From the NCBI RefSeq assembly GCF_040869045.1, contig NC_090319.1, positions 236,957,832 through 237,021,831 of the forward strand: 64,000 nucleotides of DNA. The letters run 5' to 3'. Under the pieces are notes generated by a model, which was not told where the DNA came from, ran no database searches, and saw nothing but the letters and a program-made list of their open reading frames with translations. The stretch is from Eurosta solidaginis. Its lineage: Eukaryota > Arthropoda > Insecta > Diptera > Tephritidae. Positions 54,401-64,000 of this stretch are shown here, one piece after another (positions within the stretch are counted from its first letter, which is position 1; each line of letters opens with the position of its first letter). The position numbers and the translations under genes are program-made.

Positions 54401-54970
54401 AGAGATCGAGAGCTATCTCCAGCTATTGAATGTCCTGTAATATCTGTGTCGCAAATTAGAAGGAAATCAAGCAGTCTTACCGTCAGAGGGAATGTGGATG
54501 GCAAAGAACGTGTACTGACTGTAGATACGAGCGCATCTCATTCCTTCATTCGATCTGATTTGGTCAACAGGAGAGCAAAGCCATTACCTGGAGCAAGGTT
54601 GCGTACGGCCACTGACGAGTATAACCAAGTCCTGGGAGAAGAAATTTGTGAAGTCTTAATTGGGAAAGTCATGGTTCTACACAAATTCGTTGTGACGGAG
54701 ATCGTTGATGAAGTCATATTGGGAGTGGACTTCTAAGTTGACCATGACATCAGGATCGATATGCGGAGAAAGATTATACGCTACAAAAACAAGGATGTGC
54801 CACTTAACTTCATTTTGGAGAAAGGGTTCAGCATTAAGCCAGTGCTGGTGGAGGAGATTCGACAGAGACCACAAAAGTCAAGTAAAGTAGATCGGGCAAA
54901 GATTGGTGGAACGAATGGCCCAAACAAATCAAAACCGAAGGTACCTGCGAGAGAAACACTGCCATTGTAA
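54400..54970 (+). pseudogene. gypsy copy 3 protease and linker
   Basis: VISVSQIRRKSSSLTVRG, then RVLTVDTSASHSFIRSDLVN: the usual DTGA is DTSA here. IVDEVILGVDF is followed by TAG at 54734-54736, and in the next register come VDHDIRIDM and KNKDVPLNFILEKG. Aspartic proteases with DTS/DSG variants exist, so the change alone is not proof of loss, but the stop is. Confidence 0.85.
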
Positions 54971-55258
54971 ACCCAGGATAATGAGTAGTAAGGTGAAACG
55001 CAGGTACGATGAGAACAATAATTCGGAAGGTTTCTTGGAGGGATATTTGGTATTGTTATACAACCCTCACTGGCGGAAAGGTGTTCCATCCAAATTTTGG
55101 TGCAGTTGGGAAGGCCCGTGCAGAGTTTTGAAGAGGATCAGTGATGTCATCTACCGCATACAAACAATTGGGAAGCCACGCAATAGAAGAGTGGTTCATT
55201 TGGAGATGCTGGCAGCGTTTAGATCGAGAGATTTGTCTGATCGGGACGATCAGGGCAG
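54970..55258 (+). pseudogene. gypsy copy 3 integrase C-terminal remnant
   Basis: RIMSSKVKRRYDENNNSEGF, then LEGYLVLLYNPHWRKGVPS, FWCSWEGPCRVLKRIS and LSDRDDQGSV reach the 3' LTR. This corresponds to the last ~90 residues of integrase. The purines just before the LTR (GATCAGGGCAG) are shorter than in copy 1. Confidence 0.85.
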
Positions 55259-55771
55259 TGTGACGAATATTAGCAACACTAGGGGATACTATCATCTCTA
55301 AGCCAACACTAAGCAGTGACTTGTATTCAAATCAAAAAATCAATCATTATGTCTATACATATGTCCATACAAGCAGCTGAGAGCAACGCACACACACATG
55401 CATATATCTGAGATTCCCAAAAGTAGGCAATAATTTGTGCAAGTATCACTCACACGCGCATATGAGAAGCTATATACGTAGTTATAGCTGGTAAATTTAT
55501 AGCTGATAACTAACTAGTAAATTCTAGAAATAGAACCGCCTAGAAATATGCCAACCAAACCAAAACTGTATAAAATCAGCAACAGTTGAGGCACGACCAA
55601 TCAGTTTGATTTAAGCACGCTATCTGTCGAGAAGTAGTAGTGTTATTTTGAAAGTGGTCTTATAAAGACCAATTTGCATTATCGAATATTGGAATTATTT
55701 ATTCAACCGTTTAGTGATTCGAACGTTAGCAGAAGGTTGGAAATAAGAGGAATTTCAGTAAATTCGTTACA
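55259..55771 (+). repeat. gypsy copy 3, 3' LTR
   Basis: 513 bp, close to the 5' LTR (a few substitutions and small indels), followed by ATAT. Confidence 0.95.
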
Positions 55772-55789
55772 ATATGTATAGGCAATTAT

Positions 55790-58320
55790 GTGCCCATTAG
55801 GGCGCTGACACGAAGGGCTCAAAAAGAATATGACGTGAAGTGCTGAATAACTTCTGTACTGCAACCGGTACGAGGAGGAAGAAGCGTCGAATGGCAGAAT
55901 GAAGAGGCAATGTTCGGGGGAAGGCGACAAGCCTGTTTTCAAGACGCAGAGAGGCCTCAGTACCAGAGCCACGAGGCAGGGCAGCCGCATAGACAACACA
56001 AGTAGGCCTACAGCTTTCTTTTGGGTGTCGATAAGCCGTGGTCAAACATTAAATCCTTGTCTAACCCTAAAAAACATAATGATAATATATCCATCGCCTT
56101 TGGCGGTAAAACTCTGAGGACTCGAAGACATGCGTGAGAGGTTTTTACCAGCACTTTGTAATGCGTCCTTGACTAGACAAGGCCATATGACGTGCAAACA
56201 GAGGGGAACATAAACACAAACACGACGAGTGACCCGTTACCATCACCACACAGAAGTTGAAGAAGCCAGGAAAAAAGGCAAACTTTTTAAATCAATAGGA
56301 TGGTGTAGCCATGCCAATGCTAAAACATGTTGGGGCTAAGGGAGTAGGCTACCTGACGCACGTTTTCAAGCCTGGGAAACCGGCTAACGAAGGTTAGTCA
56401 TAACGAACGGTATCACCCCGTTCGCCAGTATCGAAGACATTGGAAACCTTGCCCCCAGCGGGTTAGGGGGATCAGAATATACCCGCTGTAGGTATGGCTG
56501 TCGTAAGAGGCGACTAAAATACCAAATTGATTCAAGGGGTTGTGTAGTGCAAACCTCTGAAGGGGTTGCCAGCGCAATATGTAGCTCTACAACCCAATTG
56601 TCAACCTCACCTTCCCGTGGCGAATCCTGTTTCATTAACAGCCGATGCTTTGGCGACCCCAACGTAATCGTGGAACTAGGGGGTGCGGAGGGCAGGATGT
56701 CCTAAAAGGTTTAATATGGTCATATAAATAAATCGTTCCCGAGATGGTCGGGCTTTGTTACCGGATCTATGTACATACGGCAAGGGACCATCAACATCGA
56801 TAACAGTCCCCAAAGTTCGGGCTGTGTCTTTATCGTTAATACGACATCAAAACAAGGAAACCTTCCTGCTCCGTCAGTTTACTGCGCCTAGCCACTCATC
56901 ATCATGGTTTCCGCAAAATGCATAGCACTACCAGCGCTGTCAAAACCTTTTGACACAGGCAACCACGGCACTCTACTCCAAGATATAGAAGGTTCACCCT
57001 ACTTTGTATAACAAGATAGACTGCAAATTATCTGAACCTAGCCGACCAAATCCACGGCCACTTTGTTAAAAAAAAATATAAAAAAATGTAATGCGCGATA
57101 ACCTCCGAAGCGATCTAAACCCGAGCTTCCCTTCCAATTTGCGTCGTGCTCCTCTTGATTTTCCCTACAAGTTGGCCGGACGGGACCTACATGTTTTATG
57201 CCGACTCCGAACGGCATCTGCAAGGCAGATGAGTTTTCACTGAGAGCCTTTCATGGAAGAAATTCACCCGGAGCGCTTGCCAAACACTGCCGAGGGGCGA
57301 TCCCGCTTAGAAATTTTTTTATAATTGAAAAACCTTATTTCTAAAATTTTGATGTTGCTTTGCCCGGGGTGCGAACCCAGGGCATTCGGTGTGGTAGGTG
57401 GAGCATGCTCCCATCACACTACGATGGCCGCCACTTTGTTTTGCGACGTGGAATATTGGACGTTCACGTCGATGGTGTTGCGCTACGGATAGTCAGTCAT
57501 CCAAAGATCATAGGGGTAACATTCGGTCACACTCTCACATTCAAGGCGCATGCCATCGAGCACTTGGGAAAAAGCCGGTCGCTCAAAAGCAAGTCTTAGC
57601 TACGGTGATACAAAAAATTTTTCAATTACATTTGCAATTCCTTTCGAAGGTAGTGGGGCAGAAATTAAATTTGAGTGAAGTATTTGTTTTCAATTACAAA
57701 CAAAAAATTGTTTGTACTCGAGCCTCAAAAAAACGAAACTACTTTTGGTATTTTTTTTTTTTTTTTTGAGGAATTGAAATATAATCAATTCCTTTGCTGT
57801 GAAGGAAGGAAATTGATTACTCTCCTCAAGTACATTTTATGGGAATCGACGGTAATTGAATACCTAAAGTAATCATTACAACCCAGATCTGATTGTGAGG
57901 TTACGGAATAACACATGCTGATTTTGTGATCGATCAGCGGAGACGGCGGACCATATCCTCCTGGAATGTGACGCAATCTCAAGACGCAGGGCTAAGTTTA
58001 GAAGAGAACTTCTGGTTTTCATCAAGGAAGTCGGCTTGGGTGAGGTAAGGACACTATAGACTAATGGTCGCAGTGCAATCCTCAATAAATTATGTATCTA
58101 TCTAAAGGAGAAGAAACGAGCCAGTCCAGGTTGACTGTGTCAAAGCAGGGCAAGCTGCAATAGCACCATCCTATTATGAGGAATAATGGAGTTCAGAAGG
58201 GTGTTAGTGATATGCACTTTACGGAAGTCATGCTGATGGTTGGATAACCAAAGAATTTGGTTTGATTGAGGGCACCATAACGGCTTTAAACGTTTTCGTT
58301 ACTGACTAAAGGGATAATAT
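55790..58320 (+). pseudogene. Fragments of I/LOA- or R1-like non-LTR elements
   Basis: A mosaic. At 55899-56117 KRQCSGEGDKPVFKTQRG and NTSRPTAFF resemble an ORF start of this class (weak). At 56440-56830 is a non-coding piece (GGTATGGCTGTCGTAAGAGG, GGGACCATCAACATCGATAA), the second word shared with 60825-60890. At 56905-57000 HHHGFRKMHSTTSAVKTF and NHGTLLQDIEGS are RT words with a deletion between. After a SINE, DGVALRIVSHPKIIGVTFGH (57460-57600) is the C-terminal RT region. At 57920-58010 CDRSAETADHILLEC and RRRAKFRREL form the terminal zinc-finger region. All are frame-broken. Confidence 0.6.
57068..57430 (-). mobile_element. tRNA-derived SINE, copy 3
   Basis: Exact 10-bp duplication CCACTTTGTT at 57058-57067 and 57431-57440. 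The head complement reads GGCCATCGTAGTGTGATGG and GGGTTCGCACCCCGGGCA. It has a poly(A)-type end. It splits the RT fragment described for 55790-58320. Confidence 0.92.
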
Positions 58321-58668
58321 CGGTAGATACTGGTTGGTTTCCGGTATCCGTTATTCTCGAATGGCAAAAGCTTTTAACGACAAGTAGAAAACATGTGCTA
58401 GGCTGCTGATGCCCCAATGGCCAAGGTGTTTTGGCATCGGTATAGGTTTTCCGTCTGAGCCTATTGATATGGAAGGCTTTGCCTTTTAAATGGCTTCTTT
58501 AACCTTTGGTGGGGTAACGGTGAGGCCGACTCGTCATGCTTGTGTTTATTTGCCCGTTGATTTCGACGATATCTACTGAATTATGCATTGCAAATTGGCT
58601 ACAGAAAGCACTCGCGCATTCCCTCGAGTCCGACACACGAACTTCTACTGGAACAAATTATTCAAATA
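58321..58668. other. No gene seen
   Basis: Possibly more worn non-LTR sequence. No clear frame. Confidence 0.3.
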
Positions 58669-58885
58669 CTTACTAGTATGAATAATACCACAAAGTTATA
58701 GTCAATGAACTATTCTAAAACTGACTAGTGTGGTGAACGCCACAAAATTCTAGTCAATTAACGACTCGTACACTAACTAGTATGAATTACACCACACAAT
58801 TATAGTCAATGAGCTATTCAATAGCTGACTAGTATGAATAACCCACAAAATTCTAGTCAATGAACTACAATGTTTGCTGACTACT
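58669..58885. repeat. 52-bp minisatellite, 4 copies
   Basis: CTAGTATGAAT ... CCACAAAnTTnTAGTCAATGA starts at 58673, 58725, 58777 and 58829, exactly 52 bp apart, with substitutions. Confidence 0.92.
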
Positions 58886-59184
58886 TTGGCTTTTGACTGC
58901 AGAGATTAATTTGAAGCAATGTTTATGCGATAAGCCTTATAACTATAATATCACTGATAACTTTACTTGGATGGACGACATACGTATTATTAAATGGGGT
59001 ATAATCATAGCATTTACTAGTAACTATTAACTTCAATATTTAATGATCCAGTCCACTTATTATCTTTATTATTGAGAACATATGTGATACGCTGTTATGC
59101 CTAACATATAAAATTGTTGTGAAGGTTTTTATAACTTTCATGAAAATTAAATGTTATATTAATTTTGTCAGGAATCTCAAAATT
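58886..59184. other. No gene seen
   Basis: AT-rich, no repeats or frames of note. Confidence 0.3.
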
Positions 59185-59450
59185 GTATATCCTTAAAGTA
59201 GAAGATATACTTATTGGTAGGTCAATAAGTATACCGAAATGATCAGGAAAACGAGCTGAGTTCGCTTAGCCATGTCCGTCTGTCTGTCTGTCTGTTTGAA
59301 CGCAAACTCCTCCTTCAATTTTTGAGATACCTTAATGAAATTTGGTGGGCGGTCATATTTGGGTGTCCGATTAATCATTTGTCTAAACCGATCGGATCGA
59401 ACGACTATAGCAACCGATTTTTCGAAAAGGGTTTTTCGTCATTCATTCCT
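59185..59450. repeat. Dispersed repeat with (GTCT)n
   Basis: Contains ATACTTATTGGTAGGTCAATAAGTATACC (a short inverted repeat), then TTAGCCATGTCCGTCTGTCT and TTTGAGATACCTTAATGAAATTTGG, a layout like the GTCY end of mini-me/DINE-like elements but a different subfamily from the three copies above. Confidence 0.55.
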
Positions 59451-59861
59451 TATTTTAACTGCTAGAAGATTCAAATTGCACAGGATGTTCAAATACAAGG
59501 CATACATTGCTGTCCAAAAAAATGCTAAGATAGGCCATATATATAACATATATCTAATTCAATCGATTTGTCAGATAAATATTTAACAGTTAGTATATCT
59601 TTATATTTATTTTTCATTCAATATTTCAATGTATTCGTACATTCTTATTTATTTCGATTATTTGAAAAATCAGTCAAATTAAATCAACCTTTAAATTTTA
59701 CCAAAGGTTGTTTTCCGATCTTTCGCGAAACGAATTCTTTCATGATTTGTTACAATTCCAAAGATACAGTTCTTTCTTTATGAACATGAAGTAGCACTGT
59801 ATGAGTGAGACGCATTTGGGTCATTTGCGTACGGAGATAACTCTTTAACCGGCGTAAAGCG
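59451..59861. other. No gene seen
   Basis: Two short frames (59335-59586, 59568-59783) have no family character. Confidence 0.3.
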
Positions 59862-60362
59862 CTGCAAAATCTTTCGCTAGATGCTAACGTTCGAATCACA
59901 AAACTGTCGAATAAATAACTCCAATATTCAATAATGCAAAATGGCCTTTATTAAAGTACTTCACAATAACACTTCACACACAACCAATAGCTTGCTTAAA
60001 TCAAACTGATTCCATGATGGCTCAGCTTGCGCTCTTTATACTATTCGATTTCCTCGTTCGCAAACTTCTCCGCGTTTCTAGAATTTACTACTTAGTTACC
60101 AGCTATAAAATTACCAGCTATGAACTACAGATGCAGGTTTATATATGCGCGTGTATATGTGAGTGTTACTTGCACAACTAATTGCCTACTTTTGTGAGCA
60201 TCTCAGACAAGATATATGCATGTGTTTGTGCGTTTCTCTCCGCTGCGTGTACGTACACATGTGTAGACATAATGATTGATTTGTTTATGAAGACGAAGAA
60301 GTGAATGCTTAGTATCGGCTTAGAGATGATAGTATCCCTTAGTGTTGCTAATATTCGTCACA
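59862..60362 (-). repeat. Solo LTR of the gypsy family, left end worn
   Basis: Matches the family from GCTAACGTTCGAATCAC (59871) to GCTAATATTCGTCACA (60362). The first ~20 bases of the LTR are not recognisable, so the start is approximate and I cannot confirm a duplication. TATA-like TTTATACTATT at about 60036 in complement orientation. Confidence 0.85.
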
Positions 60363-61252
60363 CTATTATAAAAAATTCGGTCAATATGTACGAGAAAATA
60401 TTAAATTTTCAAGTCACTATGTCTTGGCAACTTTTTGTTATTAAGTCTTACCTTTCTTGCATTTACATTGAGATCCAATAGTACAACAATTCTTCAAGGT
60501 CTCGTTGAAATTGGAGTTAAAAAAAGTTGGGGGATACACCTGAGAAATTTTAATTTTAAGCGTGGCTAGTACACCCCGAGTACATATTACCTAAAATTCT
60601 AACCTGTTAACCTAGAAATGTCCAATGGACACGAACTAATTTTTTTAGAAACCAATAGAGCCTTTCATGTCGCATCTAGGGATGAAACGATACCATAAAA
60701 GTGTTAATACGTGAACTCGAAAAAAGATATCGATACCAACTGATTATCGGGCCGAAAGCTTCGAATCTTACTTATATCGGTAATTTTTCCGTAATACATA
60801 ATTCACATAATTCATATCCGGCAAAAGACCATCAACATCGATAATAATCCCCAAAACATCCGGGAAGTGTCTTTATTGCTACAACAACAACAACTGTGGA
60901 TCGCGTAGCCGGAGTTAGGCCACCCAGAGTTATTTTTGAAAGCGCAACAGCGGTTTTAAACCATTCGAGGTCAAATGCGTGTTAAACCATTATCTAGAAC
61001 TCGAATAAGAAATAGACAGTGTATACCACCTCAGCTGGAATAATTTGCGAACCTGAAGATGAAAGCGTTGATAACGGCGAAGGATATAGATATAATCTGT
61101 TCCAGAGTATATTCACCAGATTTTTGAAACAATTCTTAGTGTTAAGGACGTATCATTCATAAGTAATAATCAATTTAATAAACTTATCTAGGTATGTGTT
61201 TTGGTACAACTACTTTTTTCCTCTACCTACCCAGAACTGTATGGAAAAGTAT
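60363..61252. other. No gene; short non-LTR tail at 60825-60895
   Basis: AAAAGACCATCAACATCGAT, CCGGGAAGTGTCTTTATTGC and an ACAACAACAAC tail match the piece at 56770-56840 and look like a non-LTR 3' end. The rest is unassigned. Confidence 0.45.
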
Positions 61253-62312
61253 CAGTGGCGTAGCGTGCCTTGGCGGGGCAACGTATACAAATTTATTTGG
61301 GGGCCCTCAGGAAGGGGACAAATTTCCCCAAAAAAAAAATCATCAAATTACAAGAAATATTCCTTCATCATACATAATAGGCGTGTCTCCTTACCTTGAA
61401 TTTAATAAAGTACTGACTTAAATGTGAAAATGTTTTTCATAATTTGCCAATATCATTTATTTTTAATAAAATCGAGTGTAAAGTTAGTTAAAGCCTTACA
61501 AAGTTTACTTTTAATAGTTTTCTATCCTTTTCTGGAAAAACGGATTGTGACGTCACGATCACGTATCCTCAAACAAAACAATTGAAAAGTGCGCACGATT
61601 TATATGGATTTATATGATAGTGACGTCATCACTCTAATAATAGCAGTTTCTTTCTAACAGTGATTTAAAACGTCCATATCTTCGTTATTTTTAAAGATAT
61701 TAAAAACAATACTGTCTCATTTTAGATATGGAAAATAGCTTTAAATTTTGGTAATAAAAAAGTAGTCATCTAGCCTATTATACCTACATATGTATCACTA
61801 GATATTTAACAAAAAGATAAGAAACAATTCATATTAAATGTTCTCTCTCCTTGCCTTCTTTCAGCAAACTGATTTATTAAATCATTTATATATGATGATG
61901 ACTTAAGTTTTTCTAAAGTTTCTGCATCTATAGACAATAGTGACAGGTCTGAGAGGCGTTCCTGCCCCATTGAAGTCCTTAAGTAATTCTTTATATGTTT
62001 TAATTTAGAAAAACTTCTTTCAGCAGTTGCTGTTGTAACCGGAAGGGTCACAAATATAAAGCATGCTGATATTACCTCCGGAAAACTGGATGAAAGACTA
62101 TCGAATTCTATGAGTACTAATTGAATTAGTTTCTTAATTGAGTAAGTTTTTTGGATTTCTGATATTAAGCATGTTCTAAGAGTCTTTAATTAGTCATAAA
62201 GGTTAACTGGGATGTCATTACTGTATTTAGCAGACAGTTTTCCGGAAGCGTTTAATAACTCTTCGTTTGAGGAAGACAGAAGTGTGACAAGCACTGAGAA
62301 ATCATAACTCTC
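61253..62312 (-). mobile_element. hAT DNA transposon copy 3, 3' part
   Basis: The end CAGTGGCGTAGCGTGCC at 61253 is a typical hAT terminus, preceded by AAAAGTAT. The minus-strand transposase C-terminus lies inside. The other end is not present, since an I/LOA-like element begins at about 62313 and continues out of the window, so I cannot check the 8-bp duplication. Confidence 0.8.
61806..62312 (-). pseudogene. hAT transposase C-terminus (dimerisation domain)
   Basis: VISACFIFVTLPVTTATAER, then RSFSKLKHIKNYLRTSM, GQERLSDLSLLSID is the hAT C-terminal dimerisation domain (Dimer_Tnp_hAT) almost word for word. The frame continues upstream to SVLVTLLSSSNEELLNAS and SAKYSNDIPVNLYD, where a TAA interrupts it (about 62189). 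The catalytic part is missing. It is better preserved than the other hAT copies in the window, so this family was active more recently, by inference. Confidence 0.88.
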
Positions 62313-64000
62313 TAGGTAGGTAGGTTGAACTGGCCGGTCCATGAGGACCTCACATAGACTGATTGAGTCCGTAGTGTTACCAGAAGTTTGTTTTAACGAC
62401 CAAACCGAAAAACCCTATCAAAAACCAGGACCTATGTTATAAAATAACTCCGTCCTCTTGGCAAATACTAGAAGCTTCCTAGGACTTAATTCACTTGTTG
62501 CTTCTAGATCTGACAGCTGTATCACTCCTAATAGCTGGAGTCTTAGCCTGGCAAGTGCAGGGCACGAGCACAGAACGTGCTCGATCGTTTTCTCCTCCAA
62601 CCCGTACTTCCTACATCTGCTATCACTGACCAAGCCTAGTTTAAAGGCATATGACGCCAGAAGGCATTGTCCAGTCAGAATACCCATCATGAGTCTACAG
62701 TCCTCTCTTTTTAATGATAGGAGCAACTGTGTTAGTCTAAGGTTGTAAGACCTACACATAATCTTCGACACTTTACAGCTCCGCGCTTGAACCCACGTCT
62801 TTCCCGCTTGGTCGATCATGTGCACCTCTCGCCTTCGCTTAATCTCGCCCAATCTAATTGGGACATCTACGGAGCAACCTTCAAGTGATGCGCCCTTTTT
62901 AGCTAGTTCGTACGCTTTTTCATTCCCATCTATTCCCATATGCCCTGGGACCCAATATAGATGCATGATTCTCCCTGTCCCGATTCTCTCCAGAGACTGC
63001 TTACACTCCAACACGCATTTAGATGTTGTGCTATGCGAGATTATTGCCTTAATTGCTGCTTGACTGTCAATATAAAAGTTAACACGGTTACAGCTTAAGC
63101 TATTCTCTTCCAGGGTTTCTACTGCTTTGGTTACGGCTAATATTTCCGCTTGGAAAACGCTACAGTAATCCGGCAGCCTGTAGGATCTGCTTATTTCCGG
63201 ATCAGCGCAGTATACCGCAGACCCTACTCCTTCCACTACTTTGGAACCATCGGTGTACACATGTATCGCCTCGTCCGCCATTTGCGCCACATGCGCCAAC
63301 CGTCCACCTCTATTGTGGCCTTAAGATCTCCCTCGAAGCGCAGATAGGGAATCATGTACTCTGTTCGTCTTGTGATTGATGACGCTATACTAATATGGCC
63401 ATATGGTCGGCGCTCAAGCTGCCCCGAAGCACTGAGCCTGGTTGCGGTCGTTAATAGTCGTCGATAGTCTGCATACCCCCTCTAATTTTTTGAGGTATGT
63501 TGTTTTTTGTGTGGCTTTCCACCAAACAATAACTCCATAGTATAGAATAGGGCTTACAATCGCTGTAAAAACCCAATGAGAGAGAGAGGGCGATAGGCCC
63601 CACGTACACCCCAACATTCTTTTACATGCATAGAGTGCCGTTGAGGCCTTCTTGACCCTCTCCTCCACGTTGAGCTTCCATGACAGCTTACTGTCTAGGA
63701 TGATTCCTAAATATTTTGTGCAAGATTTTTCCTGTAAGGTCACCCCTCCTAACTTAGGCCTGGTCCAATTTGGGACCTTGTACCTCTTTGTAAACAAGAC
63801 CATATCGGTCTTCTCGGCATTGACTTTCAACCCAACATTAGATGCCCAGGTATGAATATCGCGAAGCGCCCGATCCATCAAAGAACTAATCGTTGGAAGG
63901 CACTTTCCACTTTTGACAATTGCAACGTCATCTGCGTAAGCCGTAAGTTTTACGGGTCCCTCATCGAATTTCCTGAGCAGTTGGTTGATGACCAGCGTCC
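62313..64000 (-). mobile_element. I/LOA-like non-LTR retrotransposon, 3' half, runs off the window
   Basis: The 3' end is at about 62313-62345 (complement GGACCGGCCAGTTCAACC followed by CTACCTACC). ORF2 is read from the window edge: RT at 63414-64000, RNase H and a zinc finger at 62418-63299. The same 3' end is found at 10.62 kb. It is inserted in a hAT copy. The clade (I, LOA or R1-related) is set by an RNase H domain after RT in an insect element, and finer placement is not possible by eye. Confidence 0.85.
62418..64000 (-). pseudogene. Non-LTR ORF2: RT C-terminal half, RNase H, zinc finger (partial)
   Basis: From the right edge: VINQLLRKFDEGPVKLT, AYADDVAIV (catalytic YADD, about 63920), DRALRDIHTWASNVGLKVN, KTDMVLF, KYLGIILDSKLSW. 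The frame 63881-63414 then stops after CFGAA. A short stretch in another frame (RRPYGHISIASSITRRTEYM) covers 63300-63414 and the original frame resumes. RNase H follows with all four acidic positions visible: YTDGSK, FQAEILAV, FYIDSQAAI, GHMGIDGNEKAYELA. The terminal zinc-finger region is CRKYGLEEKTIEHVLCSC. The protein would nick DNA, copy the element RNA and remove it. The start lies outside the window. Confidence 0.88.

Larger units (their letters stand above)
52621..55771 (+). mobile_element. Ty3/gypsy element copy 3 (3.15 kb, lacks RT, RNase H and most of integrase)
   Basis: LTRs 52621-53141 and 55259-55771, ends TGTGACG...CGTTACA, exact duplication ATAT (52617-52620, 55772-55775). Gag, protease and integrase C-terminus only. 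The deletion is larger than in copy 2: it runs from the linker after protease (about 54968) straight to the integrase tail. Gag has frameshifts and the protease has Ser for Gly in its active site, so it is dead. Confidence 0.94.

Overview
The window looks like repeat-dense, probably heterochromatic, DNA from a higher fly (Diptera). A tephritid fruit fly is my best guess. That rests on the mix of repeats: a tRNA-derived SINE, elements of the DINE-1/mini-me type with (GTCY)n stretches, hAT elements, CR1/Jockey-like and I/LOA-like non-LTR elements and a Ty3/gypsy family. I found no intact host gene, no tRNA or rRNA gene and nothing prokaryotic. Almost all recognisable coding sequence is broken transposable-element protein, and the one host-like fragment is a damaged MADF-type exon at 1.6-2.0 kb.

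Layout. 0-4.3 kb: a 119-bp tandem array, the MADF-like exon, a minisatellite, and the 3' part of a CR1/Jockey-like element. 4.3-9.9 kb: a complete but dead Ty3/gypsy element (minus strand, two LTRs, 4-bp target duplication) lying in the 3' UTR of that CR1-like element. 10-12.4 kb: an I/LOA-like RNase H fragment and a Jockey-like reverse transcriptase relic. 14.4-14.9 kb: a foldback hairpin. 15.8-17.3 kb: a DINE-like element. 17.4-20.6 kb: a hAT element with terminal repeats and an 8-bp duplication, carrying its own minisatellite. 21.7-29.3 kb: a 313-bp satellite made of two ~157-bp halves, split by a 4-kb Jockey-like element. 29.8-36.2 kb: a foldback element holding a SINE, an uncharacterised transposase-like pseudogene holding another SINE, a TA-flanked MITE and a further hAT relic. 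36.9-40.1 kb: a DINE-like element with an internal 130-bp array. 40.1-50.5 kb: an inverted, heavily invaded paralogue of 30.5-31.6 kb, containing a second gypsy element, a solo LTR, a long-TIR MITE, and another solo LTR split by a 3.2-kb hAT. 50.9-55.8 kb: a third DINE-like copy and a third gypsy element. 55.8-64 kb: non-LTR fragments with a SINE, a 52-bp minisatellite, a solo LTR, a hAT C-terminus, and an I/LOA-like element running off the window.

How it fits together. The region is a stratified insertion record rather than a pathway. Target-site duplications and three empty paralogous sites give the order of several insertions. All three gypsy copies have lost most or all of the integrase core, and two of them also lost reverse transcriptase and RNase H, so none can move by itself. 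The most interesting non-coding signal is the 313-bp satellite: each ~157-bp half carries a motif close to the CTCF core (CGCTAGGTGGCG, ten exact copies in the array), a testable hint of an array of protein-binding sites at nucleosome-scale spacing.
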